A DNA stretch of 64,000 nt from JAVVHH01 sp965199665 (GTDB lineage Bacteria; Pseudomonadota; Alphaproteobacteria; Acetobacterales; Acetobacteraceae), in NCBI GenBank assembly GCA_965199665.1, contig OZ241208.1, positions 2,852,001-2,916,000 of the forward strand, given 5' to 3'. The notes under the pieces were generated by a model. The model was not told the origin of the DNA, did not search any database, and saw only the letters and a program-made list of their open reading frames with translations. Positions within the stretch are counted from its first letter, which is position 1, and every line of letters starts with the position of its first letter. Shown one piece after another: positions 38,688-47,586 of this stretch. The position numbers and the translations under genes are program-made.

Positions 38688-41600
38688 TCAAGCCTCCGGC
38701 GTGCCGCCATACCACCGAGAGCGGACGTGATCGGCGGCCACGAAGAACGCCGGGGTCAGGAAGAGGGTCAGGACCGTCGCGACCAGCATCCCGCCAATGA
38801 CCGTGGTTCCGAGCGAGATGCGCGAGTTCGCCCCGGCGCCTTCCGCGATCGCCAAGGGAAGCGTGCCGAGCACGAAGGCGAACATCGTCATCAGGATCGG
38901 CCGGAGCCGCATCCGCGCCGACGTTCTCGCGGCCTCCAGCCGTTCGGCCTCCGCTTGGCGCTGCTTATGCGCGAAGGCCACCAGCAGGATCGCGTTCTTG
39001 GCCGCAAGCCCGATCAGCATCAGCAGCCCGATCTGGGCAAAGATGTCGAGCGTGAGGCTCCGGGCCAACAGTGCCAACAACGCCCCCAGCACCCCGAGCG
39101 GCACCGTCAGCACCACCACCACCGGCAGCAGCCAGCTCTCGTACTGCGCCGCCAGCACCAGGAACACCATGACGATGCCGAACCCGAAGATGAACGGCGC
39201 GAAACCGCCGGCTTTGGTCTGCTGATAGGCGACGTCCGACCATTCGATCGCGTAATCCTTCGGCAGCTCGTCGTTCGCCAGCTTGGTGATCGCCTGCAGC
39301 GCCGCGCCGGAGCTGCCGGACGCCGTCACCGACACTTCGACGTCCAAATACGTATTGTAATGCGTCACCTGGGTGGATCCCGTGGCGAGACGAGCTTTTA
39401 CCAGCGAGCCCATGCGAACGGGCTCCCCGCGATTGTTCAGCACGGTCAGCGAGTCCAGATCCGCCGCCGTCCGGCGCGCCCCGGGTTCGGCTTGCAGATA
39501 GACCTGGTAGATATAGCCGAACCGGTTGAACAGGTTCGCGTAGACCGAGCCGACATAGAGCCCCAGTGTGTCGAACAACGTCCCGACGCCGACGCCGAGC
39601 TGCTCCGCCTTCACCCGGTCGACCGTGAGCCGCATCTCCGGCACGCCGCCTTGCGTCGTCGGTTCCGCGCTGGCCACTTCCGGCAACTTGCGGACCTTCT
39701 CGATGAAGGCGTCGGCGGTGCGCCGTAGCGCTTCTTCCGTTCCGCCGGCCCGGTCCTCGATCTCGAGCGTCAGCCCGCCATGGGAGCCCAAGCCCGGCAG
39801 CGACGCCGGATTGACGAGCCGGACGCGTCCGGCGCCGATCGCGTCGAACTCCGGCTGCAGCCTGGCCATCATCTGCTCGGCCGTCTCCGACCGCTTGTCC
39901 CACGGCACCAGCGTCGGCGTCACGAATCCGTAGTAAGGGGCCGACACGTCCGTCAGCGTGTCGTTGCCGGAGACGGCCACCGTGTTGGCGACCGCCGGCT
40001 CGCGCCGTAGCCGCTCGTCGACTTGATGCACCACCTGTTGCGTGCGCTCGATCGAGGCGCCTGGCGGCATTTGCACGGCGGCGAAGAAATAGCCCTGGTC
40101 CTCGTCGGGCACGAAGCCGGTCGGTATCGTCAGGAACAACGCCACTGAAGCTGCGGTGAGCGCCGCCAGTGTCAGCGACGGCAGCCACAGATGCCGCCCG
40201 AGCCACCCGACGATCTCGCTCAACCACCTCCCCACCGCGTCGACCGCCCGGTTGAACGCGCGCAGCGGGGCCGTCAGCGTACGCCGCCATCCCCCGGCCG
40301 CCTCGTCCGTCTCCCCGCCCTCGTTCGGCTTGAGCAACAGGGCGCAGAGTGCCGGCGTCAGCGTCAGCGACACGATCCCGGAGAACCCGACCGAGAACGC
40401 GATCGTCAGCGCGAACTGGTTGTAGAGCTGCCCCGTGATCCCCGGGATGAATGCGACCGGCACGAACAGCACCATCAGCACGATCGTCGTCGCCGCGATC
40501 GGGCCCGTCACCTCGGCCATGGCGCGATGCGACGCCTCCACCGGGTCGTGCTCCTCCATTTGGCGCTCGATGTTCTCCACCACCACGATCGCGTCGTCGA
40601 CTACCAGCCCGACCGCGAGCACCAGCCCGAGCAAGCTCAGCGTATTGAGCGAGAAACCCAGCGCCTCCATCGGCGCGAACGTGCCCACCAACGCGACCGG
40701 GATCGCGATGCACGGGATCAGCGTGGCCCGCCAGCTCTGCAGGAACAGGAACGTCACGGCGACCACCAGCACGATTGCGATCACCAGCGTGATCAGCACC
40801 TCGTGCATCGCGGCGGAGACGAAGGTGGTCCGGTCGCTGGCGATCTCGTAATGCACGCCGGACGGGAACCGGGTCGCGATTTGCTTCATCTCGGCGCGGA
40901 TACCCTCCATCACCGCCACGGCGTTCGCGCCGGGTGTCTGATAGATGCTGATCGTCGCCGATGGATGGCCGCTGAAATCCGAGCGCACCCCGTAGATCTC
41001 GGAGCCGAGCTCGACGCGGGCGATGTCGTGTATTCGAACGACGGAGCCATCCGGGTCCGTGCGCACGACGATCTCACCGAACTCCTCCGGTTTGATCAGC
41101 CGCCCCTGCGCCACCACCTGCAGCGTGAGCGGCGGCGCATTCTCGGTCATGGGGGGCGCGCCGAGCTGGCCTGCCGAGATGACGGCGTTTTGCGCCCGCA
41201 CCGCGGCCACGACGTCCGCGGGCGCCAGACCCAGCGCCGCCAGGTGCTCCGGGTCGAGCCAGATGCGGATCGCGAAGCGCTTGGACGACAGGTTCTTGAT
41301 CCGCCCCACGCCGGTGACCCGCTGCAACGGGGTGATCACCTGGGTCTCGGCGTAGTTGCTGAGGAATAGCTCGTCGAAGCCCATCGACTCCTCGCCCCAG
41401 ATCGCGACGTTTGCCAGGAGCTGGCGCGACGATTTCCTGATCTCGACGCCCTGCCGCTGCACGCTCTCGGGCAGATCGGGCGTGGCGCGGTTCACCCGGG
41501 TCAGCACGTCGGCCGCCGCGGCGTTCAGGTCGCTGCCGACCGCGAAGGTGGCGTTGATCGAGACCGCGCCGTCGTTGGTGCTTCCGGATTGCAGGTAGAT

Positions 41601-41825
41601 CAACCCCGGAGACCCGTTGATGCGGCGTTCGAGCGGGCTGGCGACGGCCTTGGCGATCTCTTCGGCATTGCCGCCGGTGAAGGTGGCCGAGATGGAGACG
41701 TTGGGCGGCGCGATCTCCGGGAACCGCGCCGTTGGCAGGGCGAAAAACGCCACGACCCCGATCAGGGTGATCACGATCGAAATGACGGCGGCCGAAACCG
41801 GGCGCGTGATGAAGTAGGAACCCAT
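38688..41825 (-). CDS. RND efflux transporter permease (HAE1/AcrB type)
   Basis: A 1045-residue inner-membrane drug/proton antiporter. Features: first helix MGSYFITRPVSAAVISIVIT, porter domain block ARFPEIAPPNVSISATFTGG, proton-relay Asp pair in VGLVVDDAIVVVENIE near residue 405, and the second half MLIGLAAKNAILLVAFAHKQ with the conserved Lys. It pumps hydrophobic compounds from periplasm or membrane to the exterior through a TolC-like channel. ATG 41825 is chosen because the family starts there; the frame is open 35 codons more. No outer-membrane channel gene is adjacent. It is transcribed divergently from its probable adaptor, which is unusual since adaptor and pump are normally in one operon. 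Confidence 0.95.
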   Translation of the reverse strand: MGSYFITRPVSAAVISIVITLIGVVAFFALPTARFPEIAPPNVSISATFTGGNAEEIAKAVASPLERRINGSPGLIYLQSGSTNDGAVSINATFAVGSDLNAAAADVLTRVNRATPDLPESVQRQGVEIRKSSRQLLANVAIWGEESMGFDELFLSNYAETQVITPLQRVTGVGRIKNLSSKRFAIRIWLDPEHLAALGLAPADVVAAVRAQNAVISAGQLGAPPMTENAPPLTLQVVAQGRLIKPEEFGEIVVRTDPDGSVVRIHDIARVELGSEIYGVRSDFSGHPSATISIYQTPGANAVAVMEGIRAEMKQIATRFPSGVHYEIASDRTTFVSAAMHEVLITLVIAIVLVVAVTFLFLQSWRATLIPCIAIPVALVGTFAPMEALGFSLNTLSLLGLVLAVGLVVDDAIVVVENIERQMEEHDPVEASHRAMAEVTGPIAATTIVLMVLFVPVAFIPGITGQLYNQFALTIAFSVGFSGIVSLTLTPALCALLLKPNEGGETDEAAGGWRRTLTAPLRAFNRAVDAVGRWLSEIVGWLGRHLWLPSLTLAALTAASVALFLTIPTGFVPDEDQGYFFAAVQMPPGASIERTQQVVHQVDERLRREPAVANTVAVSGNDTLTDVSAPYYGFVTPTLVPWDKRSETAEQMMARLQPEFDAIGAGRVRLVNPASLPGLGSHGGLTLEIEDRAGGTEEALRRTADAFIEKVRKLPEVASAEPTTQGGVPEMRLTVDRVKAEQLGVGVGTLFDTLGLYVGSVYANLFNRFGYIYQVYLQAEPGARRTAADLDSLTVLNNRGEPVRMGSLVKARLATGSTQVTHYNTYLDVEVSVTASGSSGAALQAITKLANDELPKDYAIEWSDVAYQQTKAGGFAPFIFGFGIVMVFLVLAAQYESWLLPVVVVLTVPLGVLGALLALLARSLTLDIFAQIGLLMLIGLAAKNAILLVAFAHKQRQAEAERLEAARTSARMRLRPILMTMFAFVLGTLPLAIAEGAGANSRISLGTTVIGGMLVATVLTLFLTPAFFVAADHVRSRWYGGTPEA

Positions 41826-41945
41826 AAGGACCCTTGCCACAGCCGGTGCTACTGCACCATACGTAGAATTGATTTTACTTTTGATAAATAATCGAATCGA
41901 AACGCGGCCACGCTCGACCCGCTTCGACATTTCTGGGGAAACGGG
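41826..41945. promoter_or_regulatory. Divergent promoter region of the RND pump genes
   Basis: A 120-bp gap containing an AT-rich stretch (about 41861-41895) that stands out in GC-rich DNA and likely holds the -10 regions of both divergent genes. An inverted repeat GGTGC-TACT-GCACC lies at 41845-41858 and is an operator candidate. No regulator gene (TetR, MarR) is adjacent. Confidence 0.5.
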
Positions 41946-43100
41946 ATGCGACTTGGTCTGGTCGTTGCGGCAAGCGTTACGGTTTTAGTCGGCGCCAGTG
42001 CTGCTTGGTTCTTCCTCGGCGCGCCGCTGCCGTGGCCGGAGACCGTGCGGAAAGACGAGCCGCCACCGCTCAAGATCCACGTCGCGACTGCAAGCGAAAG
42101 CGAGGTCGAGGAGACCGTCGGCTACACCGCCACCGTCGTTTCCCCGCAAGTGGCCGAACTCCACCCGCGCGTCTCCGGCGTCATCATGCAGCGGCCGTTG
42201 CAGCCCGGCAGCCAGGTCGAGCGCGGCGACTTGCTGTTCCTCATCGACCCGAGGCCCTTCGAGACGTCCTTGGCGGAACACATGGCGCAGCGGGCTCAAG
42301 CCGAGGCCGCCCTGCAATTTGCCCGCCAGGAAGTCGAACGCTTCCGGCCGCTCGAGCGCCGGGGCTTCACGTCGGAAGAGAAGCTGCAAAAGGAAATCCG
42401 CGACCGAGACACCGCCGCAGGGCAAGTCAACGAAGCCGACGCTAGAATCATGCGCGACCGATTGGACGTGGAGTACACGCGGATCGTCGCACCGTTCACC
42501 GGCCGGGTCGGCATCACCAACGTCAACGTCGGCGACCTCGCCGTGGCGGACCAGACGGTTCTCGTCAGCCTGGCCCAATTCGACCCGATCGACGTCCAGG
42601 TCGCCCTGTCATCGGCCGACATCGCCCGGGTGCGGGAGGCCATGGCCGCAGGCACCCCGGTCGAGGTCGCCCTGCTCGGCCCCAGCGGCGAACCGACCGG
42701 CCGGGCCGCAAAGATCGTCGAGTTCGACAACCAGTTCAATCCACGCACCGTCCGCATGCTCGTTCGCGCGCGCCTCCCCAACCCCGATCTGGCTTTGGCG
42801 CCCGGCGATTTCCTTCACGTCAGCCTTCGCCTCGGTAAGAAGCATCAGCTTCTCGTCCCGACCGAGGCATTGTCGTATCGGCTCAACCAGCAGATCGTCT
42901 ATGTCGTGAGCGACGGCGCCGTGCAGCCCAAGATCGTCGAAGGCGTGCGTCAATTCGGCCCGCATACCGCGATCACCAAAGGCCTCGAGCCCGGACAGCA
43001 AATCGCCACCGACCATCTCGGCCGCCTCACCGCCGGCCAACGCGTCACCGTCATCGACGAGCCCGGGGGCACCGCGGAACAGGCCAACGCTCGCGATTGA
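41946..43100 (+). CDS. RND efflux periplasmic adaptor (membrane fusion protein)
   Basis: A 384-residue AcrA/MexA-type adaptor. An N-terminal signal-anchor (MRLGLVVAASVTVLVGASAA) is followed by the lipoyl/barrel start EVEETVGYTATVVSPQVAEL, a coiled-coil hairpin (~95-170), the returning RIVAPFTGRVGITNVNVGDL, and beta-barrel and membrane-proximal domains (VPTEALSYRLNQQIVYVVSD). It links the RND pump to the outer-membrane channel. It is oriented away from the permease gene, with a 120-bp shared promoter region. Confidence 0.94.
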   Translation: MRLGLVVAASVTVLVGASAAWFFLGAPLPWPETVRKDEPPPLKIHVATASESEVEETVGYTATVVSPQVAELHPRVSGVIMQRPLQPGSQVERGDLLFLIDPRPFETSLAEHMAQRAQAEAALQFARQEVERFRPLERRGFTSEEKLQKEIRDRDTAAGQVNEADARIMRDRLDVEYTRIVAPFTGRVGITNVNVGDLAVADQTVLVSLAQFDPIDVQVALSSADIARVREAMAAGTPVEVALLGPSGEPTGRAAKIVEFDNQFNPRTVRMLVRARLPNPDLALAPGDFLHVSLRLGKKHQLLVPTEALSYRLNQQIVYVVSDGAVQPKIVEGVRQFGPHTAITKGLEPGQQIATDHLGRLTAGQRVTVIDEPGGTAEQANARD

Positions 43101-43227
43101 GCGGCTGCCCGACTGGAGCCGCTGAAGGGGGAGATGCACCCGGTCGGCCCAAGCTCGGCACTCCCACCATGCCAGCCCGTCCCCCGCCCACCTTCCCCTC
43201 CCCCGTGCCCCACCCCACACTTTCCGC

Positions 43228-44274
43228 ATGGATATCCCGCCCCGCCTGACCTCCCTCGCCCATGGCGGCGGCTGCGGTTGCAAGCTCGCGCCCGCCGTCT
43301 TGCAGCGGCTCGTCGCCGGCTCGCCCGCGGCCGCGCTCTGCCCCGACCTGCTCGTCGGCACCGACACGTCCGACGACGCCGCCGTGTATCGCCTGCGCGA
43401 CGACCTCGCCCTCGTCGCCACCACCGACTTCTTCACCCCGGTGGTGGACGACCCCACGGACTTCGGCCGCATCGCCGCCGCCAATGCGCTGTCGGACGTC
43501 TACGCCATGGGCGGCACCCCCTTCATGGCGCTCGCCCTCCTCGGCATGCCGATCGGCACGCTGCCGGTCGAGACCGCGGCGCAGATCCTCGCCGGCGGCC
43601 GTGCCGTCTGCGCCGAGGCCGGCATCCCCGTCGCTGGCGGGCACTCCATCGACAGCCCCGAGCCGATCTACGGCCTCGTCGCCCTCGGCACCGTCCACCC
43701 CGACCGCATCCTGCGCAACGCCGGCGCCCAGCCCGGCGACGCCCTGATCCTCACCAAGGCGCTCGGCGTGGGCATCTTCAGCGCCGCCCTCAAGCGCGAT
43801 ATCCTCGACGCGGCCGGCTACGCCGCCATGCTCGCCAGCGCCACCCAGCTCAACCGCATCGGCCCCGACCTCGCCGCCCTGCCCGGCGTTCATGCCGCTA
43901 CGGACGTCACCGGCTTCGGGCTACTCGGCCACGCGCTGGAGATGGCGCGCGGTGCCGGGCTGCGCATCGAGCTCGACGCGGCGTGCGTGCCGCTCCTGCC
44001 CGGCGCCGCCGCCTTGGCCGAAGCCGGCATCGTCACCGGCGCCGGCGCGCGCAATTGGGCCAGCTACCGCGATGCCGTCACCCTGCCGGCCGATCTCTCG
44101 CCCACCCAGCATGCCCTGCTGTGCGACCCGCAGACCAGCGGCGGCCTGCTCGTCGCCGTCGCGCCGGAAGCGGTGCCCCAGGTGTTGGCCCTGTGCGATC
44201 GCACCGGCTTCGGCCGCGCGGCCGTCGTCGGCCACCTCACCCCCGGCCCAACCGGCATCGCCGTCCGCGCTTGA
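43228..44274 (+). CDS. selD: Selenide, water dikinase
   Basis: A 348-residue SelD that makes selenophosphate from selenide and ATP, the selenium donor for selenocysteine and selenouridine. The catalytic segment is HGGGCGCKLAP, with Cys16 and Lys19 matching Cys17 and Lys20 of E. coli. The active-site residue is encoded as Cys, not Sec. The ATP-binding AIRS fold shows TDFFTPVVDDPTDFGRIAAA and ALSDVYAMGGTPFMALALL, and the C-terminal half contains DVTGFGLLGHALEMA. A tRNA-Sec gene lies 1.5 kb downstream; selA and selB are not in the window. Confidence 0.97.
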   Translation: MDIPPRLTSLAHGGGCGCKLAPAVLQRLVAGSPAAALCPDLLVGTDTSDDAAVYRLRDDLALVATTDFFTPVVDDPTDFGRIAAANALSDVYAMGGTPFMALALLGMPIGTLPVETAAQILAGGRAVCAEAGIPVAGGHSIDSPEPIYGLVALGTVHPDRILRNAGAQPGDALILTKALGVGIFSAALKRDILDAAGYAAMLASATQLNRIGPDLAALPGVHAATDVTGFGLLGHALEMARGAGLRIELDAACVPLLPGAAALAEAGIVTGAGARNWASYRDAVTLPADLSPTQHALLCDPQTSGGLLVAVAPEAVPQVLALCDRTGFGRAAVVGHLTPGPTGIAVRA

Positions 44275-44363
44275 ACACGCGCCGGGATTGCACCGCCCGG
44301 AATTGACCTCCCTTCCGGTTGCTTCGACACTGGCGGTCTCCCCTACCGTCCCGAGGCGACCGC

Positions 44364-45806
44364 GTGCGATCCGAGACCGACGAGGCCCGCCGGCTCGAGC
44401 AGGACGAGCGCCGCATGTGCTGGCGAGTCCTCGCCATCGCGGGGGTCACCTACGCGTGGCTGCTGAGCCGGGGCAGCCTGAACCCGTTCGGCGCCGAGCA
44501 GTTCGGCCTCACCTTCAACAGCATGCTCGATCACCTGCTCCGCGGCCGATGGGACGTCGACCCGGGCGCCATCGGCTACGAGGCCTTCGTGCATGATGGC
44601 CGTACCTACGCCTATTTCGGCCCGTTCCCCGCCCTGCTACGCGCACCCTTGCTGCTGATCCCGACCGCGATATTGCCGGACTGGCGGGAGCTCCATGTCG
44701 CGCGGCTTTCCTGCTGGGGGGCGATCATGGTCGGGGTGGTCGCCCAGACCCGGGCGATGCTGTGGAGCCTGACCGGTGCCGCGCCACGCCTCCGGCAGCG
44801 TCTCGCGCCGCCGCTCGCGATCACGGCGGCGATGAGCGGCGCCCCCCTGCTCGCCTGGCGGGGTGCGCTGATCTACCACGAGCCCATCCTGTGGGCCTGG
44901 GCGCTCGCCGCAATCTTCGTCATGCTCGCGCTGCCCGTGCTCGCCGCGCCCGGGCCGGCCGGCGGGCGACGCCTCGCCGTGCTCGCCCTGTGCGCCGGGC
45001 TCTGCGTGCTCACCCGCGTGACGACCGGGGCCGGGCTGCTGATCGCCACCGTCGGGCTGGTCGGGCTGGACCAGTGGCGGCCAGGGGCGCGATGGCGCTC
45101 GCTGGTGGCGCCCGTCGCCGTCCTGGGGCTGGTCGGCGTCGCGATCCTGGCGGTCAACCAGGGCCGCTGGGGCAACCCGCTGCTCTTCGCCGATCTGCGG
45201 ATGCAGACCGTCCTGGTCGCCAACTATCCCGACCGCCTCGTCCGCCTGCAGCGGCACGGCCTGTTCGAGGTGAGTCGCCTCCCCACCGGCCTGCTCTACT
45301 ACTTCTTCCCGATCTGGACGGAGGCCCTGGAGCGCATCGTGCCGCTGCACGACCGGCTGATCGAGCTGTATGATGCGGTCGAGCTACCGGCCTCCAGCCT
45401 GCTGCTGACCAACCCGGCCTGGGCCGTGCTCGCCGTGTGGGGCGGGGTGGCGCTGGTCCGGCGCCCCGTGCCGATCCGGGCGGCGGTGCTGATCGGCGGG
45501 CTCGCGCTGGCCCCGGTGCTGATGCTGACGGCCTGGTATCTGGCGTTCCGCTACCGCGTCGAGTTCGTGCCGCTGCTGCTCGGGCTCGCCTGCCTCGGCC
45601 TGCGGGACCGGGCGCCGCATCTGCGGCCGGGCTGGATCGGCACGGTGCTGACGGTGCTGTGCGTGCTGCAGGTCGCGTCATCCATGCTCACCAACGCGAC
45701 CTACGCGTACGAATCGTTCCGGCCACCGCCGCGGGACTCCGCCCTGCGGCTGCACTGCCTCCTGACACCGTCCGATTGCCGGTTGCCGCCCGTCCCAGAC
45801 GAGTGA
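44364..45806 (+). CDS. Polytopic membrane protein, GT-C-like
   Basis: About 480 residues with roughly ten hydrophobic helices. It has a periplasmic-type loop after the first helix (GLTFNSMLDHLLRGRWDVDP, then GYEAFVHDGRTYAYFGPFPA), later AWRGALIYHEPILWAWALAA, and a helix-rich C-terminus. The layout recalls lipid-linked GT-C glycosyltransferases (PMT/ArnT relatives), but I see no decisive catalytic motif, so no function is assigned. GTG 44364 has GAGG about 10 bases upstream; ATG 44415 is an alternative. It sits 89 bp after selD and converges with tRNA-Sec and the glycosyltransferase cluster. Confidence 0.72.
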   Translation: MRSETDEARRLEQDERRMCWRVLAIAGVTYAWLLSRGSLNPFGAEQFGLTFNSMLDHLLRGRWDVDPGAIGYEAFVHDGRTYAYFGPFPALLRAPLLLIPTAILPDWRELHVARLSCWGAIMVGVVAQTRAMLWSLTGAAPRLRQRLAPPLAITAAMSGAPLLAWRGALIYHEPILWAWALAAIFVMLALPVLAAPGPAGGRRLAVLALCAGLCVLTRVTTGAGLLIATVGLVGLDQWRPGARWRSLVAPVAVLGLVGVAILAVNQGRWGNPLLFADLRMQTVLVANYPDRLVRLQRHGLFEVSRLPTGLLYYFFPIWTEALERIVPLHDRLIELYDAVELPASSLLLTNPAWAVLAVWGGVALVRRPVPIRAAVLIGGLALAPVLMLTAWYLAFRYRVEFVPLLLGLACLGLRDRAPHLRPGWIGTVLTVLCVLQVASSMLTNATYAYESFRPPPRDSALRLHCLLTPSDCRLPPVPDE

Positions 45807-45899
45807 TGGCGGAGGCGGATGGGAATCGAACCCACCATCCGCTTGAGGCGGATCACTGGTTTTGAAGACCAGGGAGGCCACCAGACCCCGGTCGCCTCC
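45807..45899 (-). tRNA. selC: tRNA-Sec (UCA)
   Basis: About 93 nt with encoded CCA. The anticodon stem CTGGT/ACCAG encloses loop CTTCAAA, giving UCA. It has a long variable arm (GATCCGCC, TCAA, GGCGGATG region) and an extended acceptor stem GGAGGCG/CGCCTCC. The T arm is GTGGG-TTCGATT-CCCAT. Long size, UCA anticodon and large variable arm together identify selenocysteine tRNA, which reads UGA with SelB. Nearby selD supports this. Confidence 0.95.
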
Positions 45900-45937
45900 G
45901 GACCGACCCTACCGAAATGGGCGCCGGCACACGGCAG

Positions 45938-46348
45938 TCAACGCTGCTGCCAGGGCAAACCGTCCGCCTTCCACCCGGCGGCGACGCCGCGATGGCCGTC
46001 CTCGTCCGGCGGGCCCTCGAACCCGTCCGCGATGTTGAACACCTGGCCGAACCCCGCCGCCGCCGCCGCCCGCGCCGCCGCCAGGCTCCGCGCCCCGCTC
46101 CGGCACAGGAAATACAGCTTGTGCTCCGGTGCCAGCCCGGCCTGCCGCAGATGCTCGGTGAAAGCGCCGTTCACCTGCATGGACGGATACATCTGCCACG
46201 GGATCAGCACCGGCTCCTGGCCGGTCTCGCCCAGGTCGGGCAGCCCGACGAACGACCACTCCGCCTCCGTGCGCACGTCCACCAGCCGCGCCTGCGGGTC
46301 GGACCGCAACGCCTCGAATGTCGCCCGCGGCGACACGTTTTCGACCAT
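45938..46348 (-). CDS. Rhodanese-like domain protein
   Basis: A 136-residue single-domain rhodanese. The domain starts ARLVDVRTEAEWSFVGLPDL and the active-site loop is YFLCRSGARSLAAARAAAAA, with the catalytic Cys that carries a persulfide. It ends in the GWKADGLPW motif common in alphaproteobacterial single-domain rhodaneses. Strong GAGGGAG lies 11 bases before the ATG. It begins 5 bases after a glycosyltransferase stop, so it is probably the last gene of that operon. The short length excludes the tRNA 2-selenouridine synthase SelU/MnmH, despite the selenium genes next door. Confidence 0.9.
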   Translation of the reverse strand: MVENVSPRATFEALRSDPQARLVDVRTEAEWSFVGLPDLGETGQEPVLIPWQMYPSMQVNGAFTEHLRQAGLAPEHKLYFLCRSGARSLAAARAAAAAGFGQVFNIADGFEGPPDEDGHRGVAAGWKADGLPWQQR

Positions 46349-46353
46349 GATCC

Positions 46354-47583
46354 CTACTCCCTCTGTGCCGGGACCCTGCCCGCTGCCACGTCGGCGATCA
46401 ACGCCAGATACTGCGCCAGCGTGTCGTCCAGCCGCAACGAGCCCTCCGCGAAGGCGCGCGCCCCCGCCCGCAGCCCGGCCGTCGCCGCCTGCCCGTCCAG
46501 CACCTCGGCCACGCGATCCGCCAGCCCGGCCGGGTCCAGGCACGGCGTCAGCCGCCCGTTCTCCCGGTCGACCACGAACTCGCGCACCGGCGCCGTGTCG
46601 CTGCCCACGATCGCGCAGCCGCAGGCCAACGCCTCCCGCAGGCTCCAGGACGCGACGAACGGGTAGGTGAGATAGACGTGCACGTCCGAGCGCTGCAGCA
46701 AGGCGACAAAGGCGGCATAGTCGATCTTGCCGGGAAACAGCACCCGCGCCGGGTCGAGCCCGCCGACCTGCGCCAGCATGTAGTCGCGCCAGCTCATCCC
46801 CTGCAGCGCCGCCCCGTAGCTCACCCCGTCGCCGCCCACCACGATCGCCTTGAGCCGCGGTCGCGCCCGCAACAGCCCCGGCAGCGCCCGCATCAGCACG
46901 TGGAACCCGCGATACGGCTCCAGGTCGCGCGCCACGAAGGTGAGCAACTCGTCCCCGGGCTCGACCGGGAAGCCGGACCACGCGGCCGGCCGCGTCCGCG
47001 CCGACGGGTCCGGCCGGCACAGCTCGAGATCGACCCCCTCCGGCACCACGGCGATCCGCTCGCGCGCCCAGGCCGGGTAGGTCCCGTGCTGGAACCGCGT
47101 GGGCGTTTGCCCGACGCCTGGATTGGTCAGCGCCAGCAGGTTGACCGCGTTCTTGGCGCGCACCCCGCCCAGCAGCGCCGGCGGCATCGGCCACTCCGGA
47201 TCGAACCCGACATCCAGTCCGGTCGCACGGTAGAAGAACTCGAAATAGCCCAGCACCGGCACGTCCGGCCACACATCCGGCAGGTCGAGCAGCTCGCCCC
47301 AGCCGTGATGGCCCACGATGATGTCGGGCCGGTAGCCCAGCGCCTTGAGCCGCGTCGCCGCCTCCGCCACCGCGGCCGCCCGCGCCACGGCGACCACGAG
47401 GTCGGACGACACGGCCCCGCCCTGCTTCGGCGGCCCCTGGTAGATCACCTTGCGCACCCCGGCGAGCCAGTTGCCGTTGGCTTCGGTGATGAACATCACC
47501 TCGTGCGCCGGGTCGGCCGCGAAGTGGCGCGCGATGTGGAGGAACTGGCCGGGGAAGTTCTGGTGGACGAACAGCAGCCGCAT
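46354..47583 (-). CDS. Glycosyltransferase family 4 protein
   Basis: A 409-residue GT-B glycosyltransferase. The N-terminal Rossmann half begins MRLLFVHQNFPGQFLHIARH, a subgroup-specific start. The acceptor half contains VGHHGWGELLDLPDVWPDVP. The nucleotide-sugar half has LTFVARDLEPYRGFHVLMRA and the C-terminal GREALACGCAIVGSDTAPVRE-like E-x7-E region near residue 320. It is cytosolic or membrane-associated and transfers a sugar from a nucleotide donor. It overlaps or abuts its neighbours on both sides (3 and 5 bases), so it belongs to the leftward glycosylation operon. Confidence 0.92.
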   Translation of the reverse strand: MRLLFVHQNFPGQFLHIARHFAADPAHEVMFITEANGNWLAGVRKVIYQGPPKQGGAVSSDLVVAVARAAAVAEAATRLKALGYRPDIIVGHHGWGELLDLPDVWPDVPVLGYFEFFYRATGLDVGFDPEWPMPPALLGGVRAKNAVNLLALTNPGVGQTPTRFQHGTYPAWARERIAVVPEGVDLELCRPDPSARTRPAAWSGFPVEPGDELLTFVARDLEPYRGFHVLMRALPGLLRARPRLKAIVVGGDGVSYGAALQGMSWRDYMLAQVGGLDPARVLFPGKIDYAAFVALLQRSDVHVYLTYPFVASWSLREALACGCAIVGSDTAPVREFVVDRENGRLTPCLDPAGLADRVAEVLDGQAATAGLRAGARAFAEGSLRLDDTLAQYLALIADVAAGRVPAQRE

Positions 47584-47586
47584 GGC

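Noticed and set aside
43228..44274. SelD as a selenoprotein
   Set aside because: The active-site positions are encoded by Cys codons (GGGCGCK) and there is no in-frame UGA.
45938..46348. The rhodanese as tRNA 2-selenouridine synthase (SelU/MnmH), given nearby selD and tRNA-Sec
   Set aside because: At 136 residues it has only a rhodanese domain and lacks the P-loop half needed by SelU.
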